64,000 bases of DNA from Rhizobacter sp. (GCA_025355745.1 JANXZA010000084.1:1-64000), one strand, 5' to 3'; counted from the first letter of the stretch, positions 1 through 9,541 are shown. The notes: generated by a model from the sequence alone, not told the origin. Made by a program: numbers and translations.

Positions 1-1
1 C

Positions 2-151
2 TGCATCCACCCCGTGCCCGACGCCGCCAAGCTGCGCCACCGCGGCGTGCAGGACGGCATGCGGCCGCTGCGCCTGGCCGGTGCGATGAAGGTCGCCGAA
101 GGCCTGACCACGCTCGACGAAGTGCTGCGCACCACCCCGGCATGGGAGTGA
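2..151 (+). CDS. GspE/PilB-type secretion ATPase, C-terminal end (partial)
   Basis: Only the last 49 codons are present; the gene enters from the left edge and ends at a TGA at 149-151. The tail contains DGMRPLRLAGAMKVAEG followed by TTLDEVLR. This matches the C-terminal signature of type II secretion/type IV pilus assembly ATPases (GspE/PilB family), where a LR-x-AG-x-x-KV-x-x-G-x-TT-x-EEVLR block closes the protein. The family powers pseudopilus or pilus assembly at the inner membrane. It is a different, older-type ATPase from the tad CpaF encoded further on and lies on the opposite strand, so it probably belongs to another locus to the left. The family call is fairly sure. Whether it is gspE or pilB cannot be told from the fragment. 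Confidence 0.7.
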   Translation, partial: CIHPVPDAAKLRHRGVQDGMRPLRLAGAMKVAEGLTTLDEVLRTTPAWE

Positions 152-250
152 AGGTTCGGGAGTGAATTGACCCTCTGGTCAACACGCGCCGCTGCCTGCG
201 GGCGCTATGTACAAACCAGACATGCCGGCCTGGCGCCCGTCACCAAGGGC

Positions 251-676
251 CTGTCGAACTTTCCTGCCTACCCCGAGTTGGGGTCGTCTCGGACAACTGC
301 GCCAGTTTGAGAAAACCCGCATCACATGAGCCGATTTTTCGTTGCCGTAGGATCCAGACGCCGCGTATCTGATGCCGCCGTCGGCGCTTCCTGCCGCAGA
401 TCGAGACGCCTGCAGTCGCCGTCGAGCGAGACCTACAAGGCACGCAGGAATGGTCACTCGTGACGATGGCCTGGAACATCAAGCGGCTGCCGGTGCTGCG
501 GGCGGCGTGAAGAGAGGGTAAATGCCCGCCGCGACCCCGAGAAGCTGGCCTTGCAGCGCGTCTTGGACGACCTGTCGTGCGCTCAGACGTCTCACGGCGA
601 GCGACTTCGGCCGGCGCCGCCGCGCACGACACCCTGCGCCAACTGACACGAGGCTTCGCGGCTCCAAGTCCGACAG
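251..676 (+). mobile_element. Decayed transposase-derived element, copy 1
   Basis: This 426-bp block is bounded by an imperfect terminal inverted repeat: CTGTCGAACTT at 251-261 and AAGTCCGACAG at 666-676. It contains the 3' end of a DDE transposase. In one frame it reads EWSLVTMAWNIKRLPVLRAA then stop (TGA near 508-510), like the end of IS1182/IS4/IS5-type transposases (usual form ...YNLKR...). Upstream frames are broken by several shifts and stops. A second copy, close to 88-90% identical by eye, lies at 25550-25969 on the opposite strand. No clear target-site duplication is visible, although ACTCA follows the right end in both copies. It looks like an internally deleted, non-autonomous remnant. 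The exact IS family is uncertain. Confidence 0.65.
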
Positions 677-755
677 ACTCACAGACTCACCGCTCGCCTG
701 GTCGATCTCACGCCCGCCAGAGTTTGATCCCACCGAAATGCGCGAAGAGCCTGTT

Positions 756-995
756 TCATGTTTGCTTGGGGTGACCGCTCGATGGCTGCATGGGTGGCGG
801 CCTGCTGCCAACCTTCACGTCGTGCGGGTGGGCCCCGAAGCGCATGGCGGCGTAGAGCGATGCCGCGACCACTGCGACGGTGAGCCAGACCCGGACGTCG
901 ATCGACGCCTGGCGGGAGCACACCATGCACAGAATTGCCGCAACGACGGCAACACCGACGAGGTACAGAAACAGCGGCTCGAGGTCTGGTGGCAT
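756..995 (-). CDS. Small two-helix membrane protein
   Basis: A 79-residue protein with two predicted transmembrane helices: roughly residues 6-24 (LEPLFLYLVGVAVVAAILCM) and 32-50 (VRVWLTVAVVAASLYAAM), with a short basic loop between them. The start was placed at the ATG 993-995 because AGGGGAGAAAGGTC lies just in front of it. A longer reading frame upstream has no ribosome site. It follows tadD in the same orientation, about 90 bp downstream, so it may be the last gene of the tad transcript. It shows no family motif that I recognise, and its function is unknown. Size and ribosome site make it more than a chance frame, but it remains unproven. Confidence 0.5.
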   Translation of the reverse strand: MPPDLEPLFLYLVGVAVVAAILCMVCSRQASIDVRVWLTVAVVAASLYAAMRFGAHPHDVKVGSRPPPMQPSSGHPKQT

Positions 996-1088
996 GACCT
1001 TTCTCCCCTGGCCGACCGGCGGATGCTGCCATTCACAAAACCGTTGCCGACGACCGCCGGAGAGCACTCCATCTGGCATTGTCCGATC

Positions 1089-2369
1089 TCACTGAATTCT
1101 CGCCGCCGCCACCGCAGTCAGCGCCGGCCGGCAGCTGTTGTTCCCGAGGCAAGCGGCGGTCTGAACCCAGTCGCGCCCGATCAAGACGCGCACGTCGCTG
1201 CGCAAACCCTGCAGCGGAGCGAGTTCGGCCTTCGCATTGGCCGGCAGCGAACGCGCCACGCGCAGTGCTGCCTCTGCATGCCCGTTGCGGTACTGAATCA
1301 CCGTTTGCTGCTGTGCGAACGGCTGCTGGTTGGTCAGGCGGTCGGCCTGCAAGCCCTGCGTTGCGAGCCACCGCCCGACGCGTGCGGCCATTCCAGCCAC
1401 GCCGTTGCCATTGCTGATCTCCAGCCGCGACATCGGCACCGTGCTGATCGGGACTGCGGCCAATGGCATCGGCACACTCACGCTTTCAGGCGTGCCCGCC
1501 ATCGTGAGGCTCGCGCTGACGTTCGCATCGGAAGCGCTCGCTGCGCTCTGTTCGATCGAAGCGATGGTCGGCTCGAAGCCCCAGCGCATCGCCGGCGGCG
1601 TTGCGGGAGCAGCGCGGTGCGACGCGGTCGGCACGCTGAGGGGAGACGTGGCTGATGCAACCGCAGCAACCGCAGCAACCGCAGCAACCCCAGCTACCCC
1701 AGCTACCCCAGCAGCCACGAGCGGCGCGGCAGGCGTGAGCGGCGCGCTGACCGCGCCTCGTGCGGCAACATTCGATCGCGCCATCGCATCGCGCAGATTC
1801 TCTTTCGCGATGGCGCTGTCGCCGTCCTGTTCGACGACCGCCTTCAACTCCAGCACCGCCTCACCTGGCTTTCCGCCCAGCAGCAACACGTAGCCAAGGT
1901 TGTTGCGCACGTAAGTTCGGGCCGGCGCCAAGGCGACCGCATGGCGCAGCGCCGTTTCGGCATCGGCATAGCGGCCGCTTTGCGCCAGAGCCACGCCGAG
2001 TGCGTTGTGGGCGTCGATGTTGTTCGCGTCGGCAGCAATGGCCTTGCGGTACGCGTCGATGGCCTTGCCCCAGGCCTGCGAGCCGTCGTAGTACTGGCCC
2101 AGGCTGTAGTACGCCGGGCTGGACTGGGTTGCGTGACTGACGTTGAACACCGGTTCGATCTTCCAGGCCTTCGAAACGCGCGAATCGAGCGAGGCACAGC
2201 CCGCCGCCGCAACCAGGGTCGCGCCGAAGATGACACCGTGCCCCGGCCATTTGCGGTCCGCGCGCTGCTCCACGGGGATGGTGCGCGTGACGGCCTGGCG
2301 GGCTACCGCCAGTGGCGGTGGAAGTGGTGCAGACAGGTCGACCGTCCCGATCTGGTATTTGAAGCGCAT
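1089..2369 (-). CDS. tadD: TadD-like TPR lipoprotein with LytR C-terminal domain
   Basis: A 426-residue protein closing the tad operon. An AGGAGA site precedes the ATG at 2369. The lipobox-like LVAAAGC ends near residue 58, giving an unusually long n-region. Residues about 85-190 are tetratricopeptide repeats (YYSLGQYYDGSQAWGKAIDA and two more), as in TadD, a pilus-assembly lipoprotein thought to help localise the secretin. A low-complexity Ala/Val/Gly linker follows, encoded by 9-bp repeats at about 1650-1735. The last 110 residues (from RLEISNGNGVAGMAARVGRW) resemble the LytR/CpsA/Psr C-terminal domain found fused to TPRs in many betaproteobacterial tad loci. The domain calls come from motif recognition. 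The role in Flp pilus biogenesis follows from context. Confidence 0.8.
   Translation of the reverse strand: MRFKYQIGTVDLSAPLPPPLAVARQAVTRTIPVEQRADRKWPGHGVIFGATLVAAAGCASLDSRVSKAWKIEPVFNVSHATQSSPAYYSLGQYYDGSQAWGKAIDAYRKAIAADANNIDAHNALGVALAQSGRYADAETALRHAVALAPARTYVRNNLGYVLLLGGKPGEAVLELKAVVEQDGDSAIAKENLRDAMARSNVAARGAVSAPLTPAAPLVAAGVAGVAGVAAVAAVAAVASATSPLSVPTASHRAAPATPPAMRWGFEPTIASIEQSAASASDANVSASLTMAGTPESVSVPMPLAAVPISTVPMSRLEISNGNGVAGMAARVGRWLATQGLQADRLTNQQPFAQQQTVIQYRNGHAEAALRVARSLPANAKAELAPLQGLRSDVRVLIGRDWVQTAACLGNNSCRPALTAVAAARIQ
1650..1735. repeat. Short tandem repeat coding an Ala/Val/Gly linker
   Basis: Runs of GCAACC and GCAGCAACC, then CCAGCTACC units, repeat in phase inside tadD. They encode a flexible Val-Ala-Ala / Val-Ala-Gly linker between the TPR and LytR-like domains. 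Because the unit is a multiple of three, copy-number change would alter linker length without a frameshift. Confidence 0.7.
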
Positions 2370-2418
2370 GGCAGTTTCTCCTGCGTGAACGTGGCGGCTG
2401 GTAAATCGCGCGTACCAC

Positions 2419-3357
2419 TCAATTTCCGCCCATCGAGGGCAACAGCACCCGGTAGATCTGGATCATCGCCGGCCCCATCAGCACCACCATCAGCGATGGA
2501 AAGATGCAGAAGATGAGCGGAAAAAGCAGCTTCAGCGCTATCTTTGCGGCGGCCTCTTCGGCACGCTGGCGGCGCCGTGTGCGCAGCATGTCGGAGTGGA
2601 TGCGCAGCGACGCGGCGATGCTGGTGCCGAAGCGTTCGGCCTGGCTGATCATCGAGACGAAGCCGTCCACCTCTTCGACGCCGGTGCGTATCGCCAGGTT
2701 GCGCAAGGCCCGCTCCCGATCGGCCCCGGCCCGCAACTCGAGGTTCACGATGCGCAACTCGTCAGCGAGCGCCGGGCTTTTGAACTGCAGGTCTTCGGCG
2801 ACGCGCATCATCGCCGCCTCGGTGCCCAGGCCGGCTTCCACACACACCGTCATCAGATCCAGTGCATCCGGAAACGACTCGAAGATGTCGCGCTGCCGCG
2901 CCGCGACCCTCTGCGACAGAACCAGGTTCGGACCGTAGTAGCCCAGCGCCGCCAGCGCCAGCATCGCGAACAGCAAGGTGTTTCCAGTCAACGGCGAGCC
3001 CGACAGTGTCAGCAGCACGAAACCCAGCAGCGGCAGGCCCAGCGTGAGCAGCGTCTTGACGCCGAAAAAGGCCGGAGCGGCAGCCGCATTGCGGATGCCC
3101 GCATGAGCGAATCGCAGCCTGATGCTCGATTTCTCGAATCCCTCTTCGGGCATCGAGAGCCTGCTGATGGGCTGCGTCAGTCTGGCGACCCAGCGAACCC
3201 AGCCGTCCTTGGTTTGGGGCCGCTGCGGCGTGTCCGCCACCAGGCCGATCAGGCGCTGGCGCGCGACGTTCGGGCGCAGCAGCGCCGATGCGCCAAGACA
3301 GAGCGCCACCACGACGACAAAAACGAGCCCAAGAAAAACAAGCTGGATCGGGTTCAT
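2419..3357 (-). CDS. tadC: Tad pilus inner-membrane platform protein TadC
   Basis: A 312-residue integral membrane protein of the GspF/T2SSF family. It has an N-terminal helix (residues about 5-25), two central helices (about 100-150) and C-terminal helices (LLFPLIFCIFPSLMVVLMG). The cytoplasmic T2SSF domain carries FPDALDLMTVCVEAGLGTEA, the usual TadB/TadC signature. With TadB it forms the platform on which the CpaF ATPase acts to build the Flp pilus. It lies 13 bp downstream of tadB and upstream of tadD in the same orientation, the standard tad order. Length and topology are normal. Confidence 0.92.
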   Translation of the reverse strand: MNPIQLVFLGLVFVVVVALCLGASALLRPNVARQRLIGLVADTPQRPQTKDGWVRWVARLTQPISRLSMPEEGFEKSSIRLRFAHAGIRNAAAAPAFFGVKTLLTLGLPLLGFVLLTLSGSPLTGNTLLFAMLALAALGYYGPNLVLSQRVAARQRDIFESFPDALDLMTVCVEAGLGTEAAMMRVAEDLQFKSPALADELRIVNLELRAGADRERALRNLAIRTGVEEVDGFVSMISQAERFGTSIAASLRIHSDMLRTRRRQRAEEAAAKIALKLLFPLIFCIFPSLMVVLMGPAMIQIYRVLLPSMGGN

Positions 3358-3370
3358 GGCGGCAGCTCCC

Positions 3371-4339
3371 TCAGACCCGGATGCGGATGATGCTGCGCAT
3401 CCACAGAATGCCCATCAGCATCATGAACAAGGCCACGCCGACCATGCGCTGACCCATCGGGTCGGTCCAGAGCACATCCATGAACGCCGGGTTCACGAGG
3501 TTGACCGTCAGCGCCACGCCGAATGGCAGGGCCGTCAGGATGATGGCCGACAGCTTGCCTTCGGCAGACAGGGTTCGCACCTCGCCGAGCAGCTTCAGAC
3601 GTTCACGCACGATGGTGGCGATCTTGTCGAGCAGCTCCGCAAGGTTGCCACCCGATTCGCGCTGGATCATCACCGCCACCACAAAGTAGCTCACGTCCGG
3701 CACCGGTACCCGAACCGCCAGGTGCGCCAGCGCGTCATTCGTCGGCACGCCGTAGTTCATCTCGTCGAACAGGATGCGGAAATCACGCCCCATCGGATCG
3801 GCCATCTCGTCGGCGACCATCTTGACTGCCGAAGGAAACGCATGGCCCGCCCGCATCGCGCGGCCCATCAGGTCCAGGGCCTCGGGGAACTGGCGCTCGA
3901 TGCGCTCGATCCGCGTGCGGCGCCGGCTGGCGACGCGCCACCACGGCAGCACCGCCAGCCCCAGCCCCAGCGCGGCGCCAAAGATCGGCGGCTTGCCGAT
4001 CAAGCCAGGCAGGAACAGGCCGAACCCACCGAGCGCGACCGACATCACGATCAACTCGGCCGGCGAGACGGCCATCGCCGACGCCGTGACGAAGCGAAGC
4101 ATTCGCTCGCCAAAAGGAGTGGCGCCGAGCAAGGCGTTGAGGCGCGGCATGCGCGACGGTAGCCGCGCCAGCTCGATGCTCGCGGGCGCGATCGCCTCGC
4201 CGGCCAGCGCTTCAAGCCGGGTTGCAATGCGCTTGGCCTCGGGGCTGCTGCGCGAGGCCCACAGGTTGTACACACCTTCGAGCGACAGCACCACCGCCAG
4301 AAAGGCCACGACAGCGAAGAGCACGAAAGACAGGTCCAT
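3371..4339 (-). CDS. tadB: Tad pilus inner-membrane platform protein TadB
   Basis: A 322-residue T2SSF-family protein. An N-terminal helix (about residues 3-25) is followed by a cytoplasmic linker, two middle helices near 95-135, the T2SSF domain with FPEALDLMGRAMRAGHAFPS, and two C-terminal helices. It pairs with TadC as the inner-membrane platform of the Flp/Tad pilus machine. The gene starts 13 bp after the cpaF stop, so the two are probably translated from one message. Nothing is missing relative to the family. Confidence 0.92.
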   Translation of the reverse strand: MDLSFVLFAVVAFLAVVLSLEGVYNLWASRSSPEAKRIATRLEALAGEAIAPASIELARLPSRMPRLNALLGATPFGERMLRFVTASAMAVSPAELIVMSVALGGFGLFLPGLIGKPPIFGAALGLGLAVLPWWRVASRRRTRIERIERQFPEALDLMGRAMRAGHAFPSAVKMVADEMADPMGRDFRILFDEMNYGVPTNDALAHLAVRVPVPDVSYFVVAVMIQRESGGNLAELLDKIATIVRERLKLLGEVRTLSAEGKLSAIILTALPFGVALTVNLVNPAFMDVLWTDPMGQRMVGVALFMMLMGILWMRSIIRIRV

Positions 4340-4352
4340 GGTGGCGCCTCCC

Positions 4353-5711
4353 TCAGACCTCGCGCCGCAGCGGCGCGAACAGGCTTTGCGGCAACTCGAC
4401 CCCGCGCGTGCTCAGGCGTTCCCAGCAGCGCGGCCGCACCCCGGTCGCGGTGAAGTGCCCTTCGACCGCGCCGGTCGCACCGACGCCGGTCTGCTTGAAG
4501 ACGAAGATCTCCTGCAAGGTCACGGTGTCACCTTCCATGCCGGTGATCTCCTGGATGCTGGTCAGCTTGCGCGTGCCGTCGCTCATGCGGTTTGCCTGGA
4601 TGATGACGCCGATGGCCGAGGCCACCTGCGCCCGTGCCGCCTTCGCGGGCAGGTCTACGCCCGCCATTGCAATCATGCTTTCGAGCCGGGCCAATGCGTC
4701 GCGCGCGGTGTTGGCGTGCACCGTGGTCATCGATCCTTCGTGGCCGGTGTTCATCGCCTGCAGCATGTCGAGCGCCTCGGCGCCGCGCGTCTCGCCGAGG
4801 ATGATGCGGTCGGGCCGCATGCGCAGCGCATTGCGCACCAGCGCGCGCTGCGCCACCTCGCCACGGCCTTCGATGTTCGGCGGGCGCGTTTCCAGGCGCA
4901 CCACGTGGGGCTGCTGCAGTTGCAACTCGGCGGCGTCTTCGATCGTCACGATCCGCTCGGTCACGCCGATGAAGCTGCTCAGGATATTCAGCAGCGTGGT
5001 CTTGCCCGAACCCGTGCCGCCCGAGATCAGGATGTTGATCTTGGCCTGCGACAACGCGCCGATGAACTGCGCCATTTCGTTTGACAGCGACTTGAATTCG
5101 ATCAGGTTCGAGATCTGCAGCGGCACCGTCGCGAAGCGCCGGATCGACAGGATCGGCCCGTCGATCGCCAGCGGTGGAATGATCGCGTTGACGCGCGAAC
5201 CGTCGGGCAGCCGTGCATCCACCATCGGGCTCGACTCGTCAATGCGGCGCCCCACGCGCGAGACGATCTTGTCGATGATCTTCATCAGGTGGTCGTCGTC
5301 GGTGAACGTGATGTCGGTCATCTCTAGCCGACCGCGGCGCTCCACATAGACCTGCTTGTAGGTGTTGACCAGAATGTCCGACACCGTGGGGTCGGCCAGC
5401 AAGGGTTCGAGCGGCCCGAAGCCCAGCATCTCGTACTGGATATCGCGCACCAGGTTGCGGCGCTCGCCGGCGTTGAGAACCAGGTTCTCCTCGACCAGCA
5501 GGCGCTCCACCATCTGGCGCAGTTCTTCCTTCAGGCTTTCGGCCGAAAGGCTTTCCATCGCCTCGAGGTCGAGCCGGCCGAGCAGCACCTGGTGGATGCG
5601 TGCCTTGGTTTCCTGGTACGCGCGGGTCGGCGCGCCCGAGGGGTCGGACAGCGCTTCGCCCGGGGTCGGAAACCCCTGGGTCGTGGCGCCCAGCCGGTCG
5701 CGCAAACTCAT
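4353..5711 (-). CDS. cpaF: Tad/Flp pilus assembly ATPase CpaF (TadA)
   Basis: A 452-residue secretion ATPase that powers Flp pilin polymerisation. It has the VirB11/GspE core with Walker [13 protein letters not shown], an Asp box, and the HVVRLETR and [20 protein letters not shown] blocks. The [20 protein letters not shown] stretch is typical of CpaF. The frame is open further upstream, but the start was set at ATG 5709-5711. That ATG opens with MSLRDRLG, is preceded by GAGAGGG, and lies just after the cpaE stop. The ORF ends 13 bp before tadB. It is complete with all nucleotide-binding motifs present. Confidence 0.93.
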   Translation of the reverse strand: MSLRDRLGATTQGFPTPGEALSDPSGAPTRAYQETKARIHQVLLGRLDLEAMESLSAESLKEELRQMVERLLVEENLVLNAGERRNLVRDIQYEMLGFGPLEPLLADPTVSDILVNTYKQVYVERRGRLEMTDITFTDDDHLMKIIDKIVSRVGRRIDESSPMVDARLPDGSRVNAIIPPLAIDGPILSIRRFATVPLQISNLIEFKSLSNEMAQFIGALSQAKINILISGGTGSGKTTLLNILSSFIGVTERIVTIEDAAELQLQQPHVVRLETRPPNIEGRGEVAQRALVRNALRMRPDRIILGETRGAEALDMLQAMNTGHEGSMTTVHANTARDALARLESMIAMAGVDLPAKAARAQVASAIGVIIQANRMSDGTRKLTSIQEITGMEGDTVTLQEIFVFKQTGVGATGAVEGHFTATGVRPRCWERLSTRGVELPQSLFAPLRREV

Positions 5712-5721
5712 GTCAACCCTC

Positions 5722-6897
5722 TCATTGCGGCGCACCGCGGAACAGGCTCGACAACCAGCCGCTGCGGCCCTTGCCGACCGTTGGCGGCGCGATGTTTTCC
5801 GCCAGCTCGCGCAGGCTGCGCGCGATCGTGCTGTTCGGCGCGACACGCTCCACCGGCACGCCCTGGTTGACCGACGCCGCGACCGCCTCGTAATGGTTCG
5901 GCAGCGTGATCACCTGCTCGATCGCCAGCGTCTTCTTCAGGTCGTCGACGCTGAACTGGCTGTCTTTCTGATGCCGGTTCACGATCCAGTGGATCTTGTT
6001 GGCCGGGTAGTCGAGCGAGCGAAACACATTGCGCAGGCGCTTGCCGTCGCGGATAAAGGGCAGCGTGAGCTGCAGCACGGCATAGACCCGGTCGGCCAGG
6101 TCCAGCGCCTTCAGCGTCACCGAACTCAGCGAGCGCCCGGCGTCGATGATCACGAAGTCGAACATCTCGCGCGCCAGCTCGACGATCTGATGCACATGCT
6201 GCGGCGTCACGTCGGCCGCGTGCGCCGGGTCGTCGGGTGCGGCCAGCACCCACAGGCCGGGCGCCACCTCGTTCATCGACGAGCGCAGCAGGTCGGCGTC
6301 GAGGCGGCTGATGTTGCGCGCCACATCGGCTACGTTGCTCACCGGCGTCTCGCTGCTGACGAACAGCGCGGCGTCGCCGAACTGCAAATTCATGTCGATC
6401 AGCGCCACGCGGCGCGTGCCGCCGGCCGCCAGCAGGTGGGCGAGGTTGGCGGCGATGAAGGTGGCCCCGCTGCCGCCCTTGCACGAAACCAGCGCCAGCA
6501 CTTCACCCTGCTGCGCGGCGGGCAGGTTGGCCACCGGCGGGCGCTTGCGCAACTGGCGGCGCAAGGTGGCGAGCACATCGGCGGGCGTGGCCGGCGCCGG
6601 CAGCACTTCGCGCACCCCGGCGCGCATCGCACGCATCAGGAACTCCGGGCTGAGGTCGTTGCCGACCAGCACGTAGTCGATTTCCGGGTGCGCGTGGGCC
6701 AGCTTCTCCAGCGCCTCGAAATCTTGCGGCGTGGTGGTCTCGACCAGCACCAGGTCGGGCCGGCTGCCGTTCACGATCACGTTCACATCGCGCAGCGCGC
6801 GCACGATGGGCGTGACCTCGAACGCGCGTTCGACGCGCAGCGCCTCGGCCCACGCCTCGGCGTTATAGGGGTCGGGGGTAATCAGCTTGATTTTCAC
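5722..6897 (-). CDS. cpaE: Pilus assembly protein CpaE/TadZ (MinD-like)
   Basis: About 391 residues. The N-terminal 120 residues look like an atypical receiver domain (VKIKLITPD...). They are followed by a ParA/MinD-type ATPase with a deviant Walker motif [19 protein letters not shown]. There, Gly-Gly-Ser-Gly-Ala-Thr replaces the usual Gly-Lys-Thr/Ser, as in other CpaE/TadZ proteins. CpaE/TadZ marks the polar site where the Tad machine assembles. The start is uncertain: a GTG at 6895-6897 or a TTG at 6913-6915 that abuts the upstream TadE stop. Neither has a good ribosome site. The family call is firm. Confidence 0.88.
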   Translation of the reverse strand: MKIKLITPDPYNAEAWAEALRVERAFEVTPIVRALRDVNVIVNGSRPDLVLVETTTPQDFEALEKLAHAHPEIDYVLVGNDLSPEFLMRAMRAGVREVLPAPATPADVLATLRRQLRKRPPVANLPAAQQGEVLALVSCKGGSGATFIAANLAHLLAAGGTRRVALIDMNLQFGDAALFVSSETPVSNVADVARNISRLDADLLRSSMNEVAPGLWVLAAPDDPAHAADVTPQHVHQIVELAREMFDFVIIDAGRSLSSVTLKALDLADRVYAVLQLTLPFIRDGKRLRNVFRSLDYPANKIHWIVNRHQKDSQFSVDDLKKTLAIEQVITLPNHYEAVAASVNQGVPVERVAPNSTIARSLRELAENIAPPTVGKGRSGWLSSLFRGAPQ

Positions 6898-6915
6898 GTG
6901 CGCTCGCAATGTCAA

Positions 6916-7383
6916 TCAAGGGCACATCGGATTGGCGCCGCCGCCTGCGCCGGCCAGGGTGCTGCTCATGCTTTCGACGGTCAGCGTCGTGGTCGCCGAT
7001 GGCAGTGTCAAAGACAAGGGCACGAACGGTATGAACGTTGCCACTGCGGACACCGCCGCGACTTTCACCGTCGCGCTCTCGCAAGTACCTGGGGCGCATC
7101 CTGCAGGGTTGTAAGTGACGCTGATCTCGGCGTCACTCAACGTCGGCAGGAAGGTCTTGACCTTTTGTTTGATGGCCGCTGCATTGGCATTGCAGACCAC
7201 CGCTGTTCTGGCGCCGATGCGCGTCGCTTCAGTGGTCGTGTTCCACAGAAAGAGCAATCGCGAGACCTCGATCGCACCGAACAACACGGTAAAAAAGACC
7301 GATGCGATGAGCGCGAACTCCACAGCGGCGACGCCACAGTGATCGCTTCGACGAGGCGAGAAACCGATGCGGTGGTGGTTCAT
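6916..7383 (-). CDS. TadE/TadF-like pseudopilin
   Basis: A 155-residue protein with a short basic N-terminus and one hydrophobic helix, GVAAVEFALIASVFFTVLFG. It contains the G-x-x-x-x-E signature (GVAAVEF) of TadE-like minor pseudopilins, which are processed by the prepilin peptidase and help initiate pilus assembly. The ATG at 7381-7383 overlaps the stop of the preceding TadE-like gene by 4 bp (ATGA), which argues for translational coupling and sets the start. The C-terminal part has four cysteines that could form disulfides in the periplasm. Whether it corresponds to TadE or TadF cannot be settled by eye. Confidence 0.82.
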   Translation of the reverse strand: MNHHRIGFSPRRSDHCGVAAVEFALIASVFFTVLFGAIEVSRLLFLWNTTTEATRIGARTAVVCNANAAAIKQKVKTFLPTLSDAEISVTYNPAGCAPGTCESATVKVAAVSAVATFIPFVPLSLTLPSATTTLTVESMSSTLAGAGGGANPMCP

Positions 7384-7874
7384 GCTTTCACCGAAAAAGT
7401 TGCGCTGATCGGCCCGAAAGTGAAGTCGAGCGCGGCGCCCAACAGCGATCGAAAGATTTGTCCACTGATCGTCACCGTGACCAGATTGGCCGTGCCCAAG
7501 GTCACCCCGTTCACGGTCACGGGCACCAGATTGTGCGACGCTGCGCAGAGCACCCGGTCGCACACGGTCACTTCGCCAGGCACCAGCCCTGGCACCAGGA
7601 CCGGCTGGGTGCAGCCCCCTCCACCGTTCGCGCTCGACCCGGTGATGGCAAGGCATTTCGCCTCCAGTTCTCGCGTGCCGGGCGTTTGAAGAATCATGAA
7701 GCGTGCAGCGTCTCGAACCCCTTTGGACATGGTGTTGTAGTAGTAAGCCGCCCGTCCCATCTCGGCCACGCCGAGCGTCAACGGCACAAGCACCAGAGCC
7801 AACAGGATCGCGAATTCAACCGCCGCAGCACCGCGTTGGCGCTTGTTGAGGCCAAGGGTCGTGACCATGCTCAT
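7380..7874 (-). CDS. tadE: TadE-like pseudopilin
   Basis: A 164-residue TadE-like protein. After a basic segment (LNKRQR) comes GAAAVEFAILLALVLVPLTL, a hydrophobic helix with the expected Gly and the +5 Glu of TadE-family pseudopilins. The start at ATG 7872-7874 overlaps the TadG-like stop by 4 bp. A second ATG lies two codons downstream. The C-terminal region contains several Cys residues and beta-rich sequence. Two adjacent TadE-like genes plus a TadG-like gene is the normal composition of tad loci. These proteins act as minor pilins or an assembly scaffold. Confidence 0.82.
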   Translation of the reverse strand: MSMVTTLGLNKRQRGAAAVEFAILLALVLVPLTLGVAEMGRAAYYYNTMSKGVRDAARFMILQTPGTRELEAKCLAITGSSANGGGGCTQPVLVPGLVPGEVTVCDRVLCAASHNLVPVTVNGVTLGTANLVTVTISGQIFRSLLGAALDFTFGPISATFSVKA

Positions 7875-9232
7875 TGCACCAGCGTAGGCACGAGGGCGCC
7901 GCCGCCACCGCCACCGGCGCCACCGCCCGGCGCCCCCCCCGAAGAACAAGGTGAGTTCGGCGCATCGGCCGCGCCCCGGTATTCCATGAATACGTCGCCA
8001 TTGGAGCCGTTGGCCATCGGGTTGAGCATCAGGAAACAGGCCATGCTGACCACGGTGACGGGGCTGCCCGCGCCCGCGCAGCCGTTGACGATGGGGATGG
8101 CGATGAGGCGTCGATTCGTGCCGTGGCTCTGATGCTCTGCGGAAGTGCTCGCTTGGCCGCCAACCTGGGGGTTGCCCGGGCCCTGCGAGTCATACGTTCC
8201 AGCGACCCCGTTCTGTCCCTGAAAGGGAGCGAAGCTGCTCTGTCGGGCGCGGAAGTCCGCATAGGCCGAGCTGCCCACCGGTATGTAGGGAACGCTGCCA
8301 ACCTTGGTCGGGTAGCTGTAGCCGGTGCGGTCCGGGGGCGCGTTGTTCACGTTATAGCCGTTGACGCCATTCCCATAGATGCCGAAGCGCGAATTCCAGG
8401 CGTCCTTGGCGCCCTGCTTGACGCCTTCTTCGGCGATGTTGGTGGAGCCGCGGCTGATTCCGCAAGTGGTGGTCGTGCCGGCGAGGCGATCCCGCACTTC
8501 ATTCGCGCCGCCGCCCGGGTAATCCCAGTCGACCCAGCGGAAAGTTCCCTTTATCGCCGCGCCGTAGATTCCCTTTGGGCCGGCAAGATCAGTGGCGGTG
8601 CCGGAGCCTGTCGCGTTGGCCACGACCCAGTCGCCGATGGCGTAGGCACCCCCGCCGGCAGGTGGGCACGCGCCGATCGGCGCACCCGGGCAAGCGCCAC
8701 CCGCACCCGCACCCGAGGCCGAGGGTTGAAGTGAAGCCACCGCTTGCGCCGTGACCAGATTTGATGCGATGCCGAGCACGCCCAGGAACCAGGTGCCGAT
8801 GCTGCTACTGCGGGCGATGCACATGCCGTAGCGCGAGTCGGCGGGAGCGCCGGCCGCAAGGTAGTTCGCATTCGGTACGAAGTTCGCGCTGAAGCGCACA
8901 TCGGCGTCGGCAATGACGACCGCAGCGGCCTGGAAGTCGCTCTTGTTCTTTAGCGCTGCGAACTTGCCTGCCTGCCTGGCGTTGGTCAGGCACCCCGCGA
9001 TCCCCGCAGGGCAGGTCAACTCTGCGGAAGCGGCCAAAGCGCATGCGTCGGCCGCGCTCTGCAACTCCGACTTGTTGGTGTACAGCCTGGCCAGATCGAC
9101 CGCCAACCCTGCGGCGCCCACCAGAGCAACCAGCGAGAACCCGACGATAAGGGCCACGGCACCCCGTTGTCGCGCGCCGCAGCGCACCCGCCCGAGATGC
9201 GGGCCTGGCGATCGGTTCATGGCATCGTTCAT
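7871..9232 (-). CDS. tadG: TadG-like pilus protein (TadE/G family, Flp_N)
   Basis: A 453-residue protein with an N-terminal membrane helix, QRGAVALIVGFSLVALVGAA, followed by GLAVDLARLYTNKSELQSAA. This is the hallmark of TadG-like proteins (putative Flp pilus-assembly TadE/G N-terminal domain). The rest is a large extracytoplasmic region rich in Gly, Ala, Asn and Cys, ending in a Gly-rich tract (GGAPGGGAGGGGGG). GGGAGGAC stands upstream of the ATG at 9232. The family anchors in the inner membrane and is needed for pilus assembly, but its exact role is not established. It heads the run tadG-tadE-tadE-like with 4-bp overlaps. Confidence 0.82.
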   Translation of the reverse strand: MNDAMNRSPGPHLGRVRCGARQRGAVALIVGFSLVALVGAAGLAVDLARLYTNKSELQSAADACALAASAELTCPAGIAGCLTNARQAGKFAALKNKSDFQAAAVVIADADVRFSANFVPNANYLAAGAPADSRYGMCIARSSSIGTWFLGVLGIASNLVTAQAVASLQPSASGAGAGGACPGAPIGACPPAGGGAYAIGDWVVANATGSGTATDLAGPKGIYGAAIKGTFRWVDWDYPGGGANEVRDRLAGTTTTCGISRGSTNIAEEGVKQGAKDAWNSRFGIYGNGVNGYNVNNAPPDRTGYSYPTKVGSVPYIPVGSSAYADFRARQSSFAPFQGQNGVAGTYDSQGPGNPQVGGQASTSAEHQSHGTNRRLIAIPIVNGCAGAGSPVTVVSMACFLMLNPMANGSNGDVFMEYRGAADAPNSPCSSGGAPGGGAGGGGGGALVPTLVQ

Positions 9233-9262
9233 GGCATGTCCTCCCGGTGGATGCAGGTTGAA

Positions 9263-9541
9263 TCAGCGACCGCCGCCGACGCCGATGTTGATCACGTTGC
9301 TGGGCGGCGGAGTGCGGTAACTCTCGACATGGCGGACCATCGCCTCGCTGGCGGTGCGGCCATCGCTGGCCGGGCTTGCTTGCGCGTTGCGTTGCGCCGC
9401 GCCGGGCTCGATCAGTTGTTGCGCCTTCAAAATGCGCACGCTGTCACCGAAGCGGGCGTCCCAGTCGGGCGATGCCGTGGCAGCGCAAGCGCCGAGCGCG
9501 AGCAGGCACACTGCGGCGCCGAGCTTGTTCAAGTGGTGCAT
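9263..9541 (-). CDS. Small tad-locus lipoprotein
   Basis: A 92-residue precursor with a signal peptide ending in LLALGAC, a good lipobox (Cys about 19). The mature part is short and polar, with FGDSVRILKAQQLIEPGAA and a C-terminal Gly-rich end. ATG 9539-9541 overlaps the secretin stop as TGATG, with AGGAG in front, so it is probably coupled to the secretin gene. Small lipoproteins next to tad secretins often act as secretin pilots or are of unknown function. The pilotin role here is an inference from position only. Confidence 0.72.
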   Translation of the reverse strand: MHHLNKLGAAVCLLALGACAATASPDWDARFGDSVRILKAQQLIEPGAAQRNAQASPASDGRTASEAMVRHVESYRTPPPSNVINIGVGGGR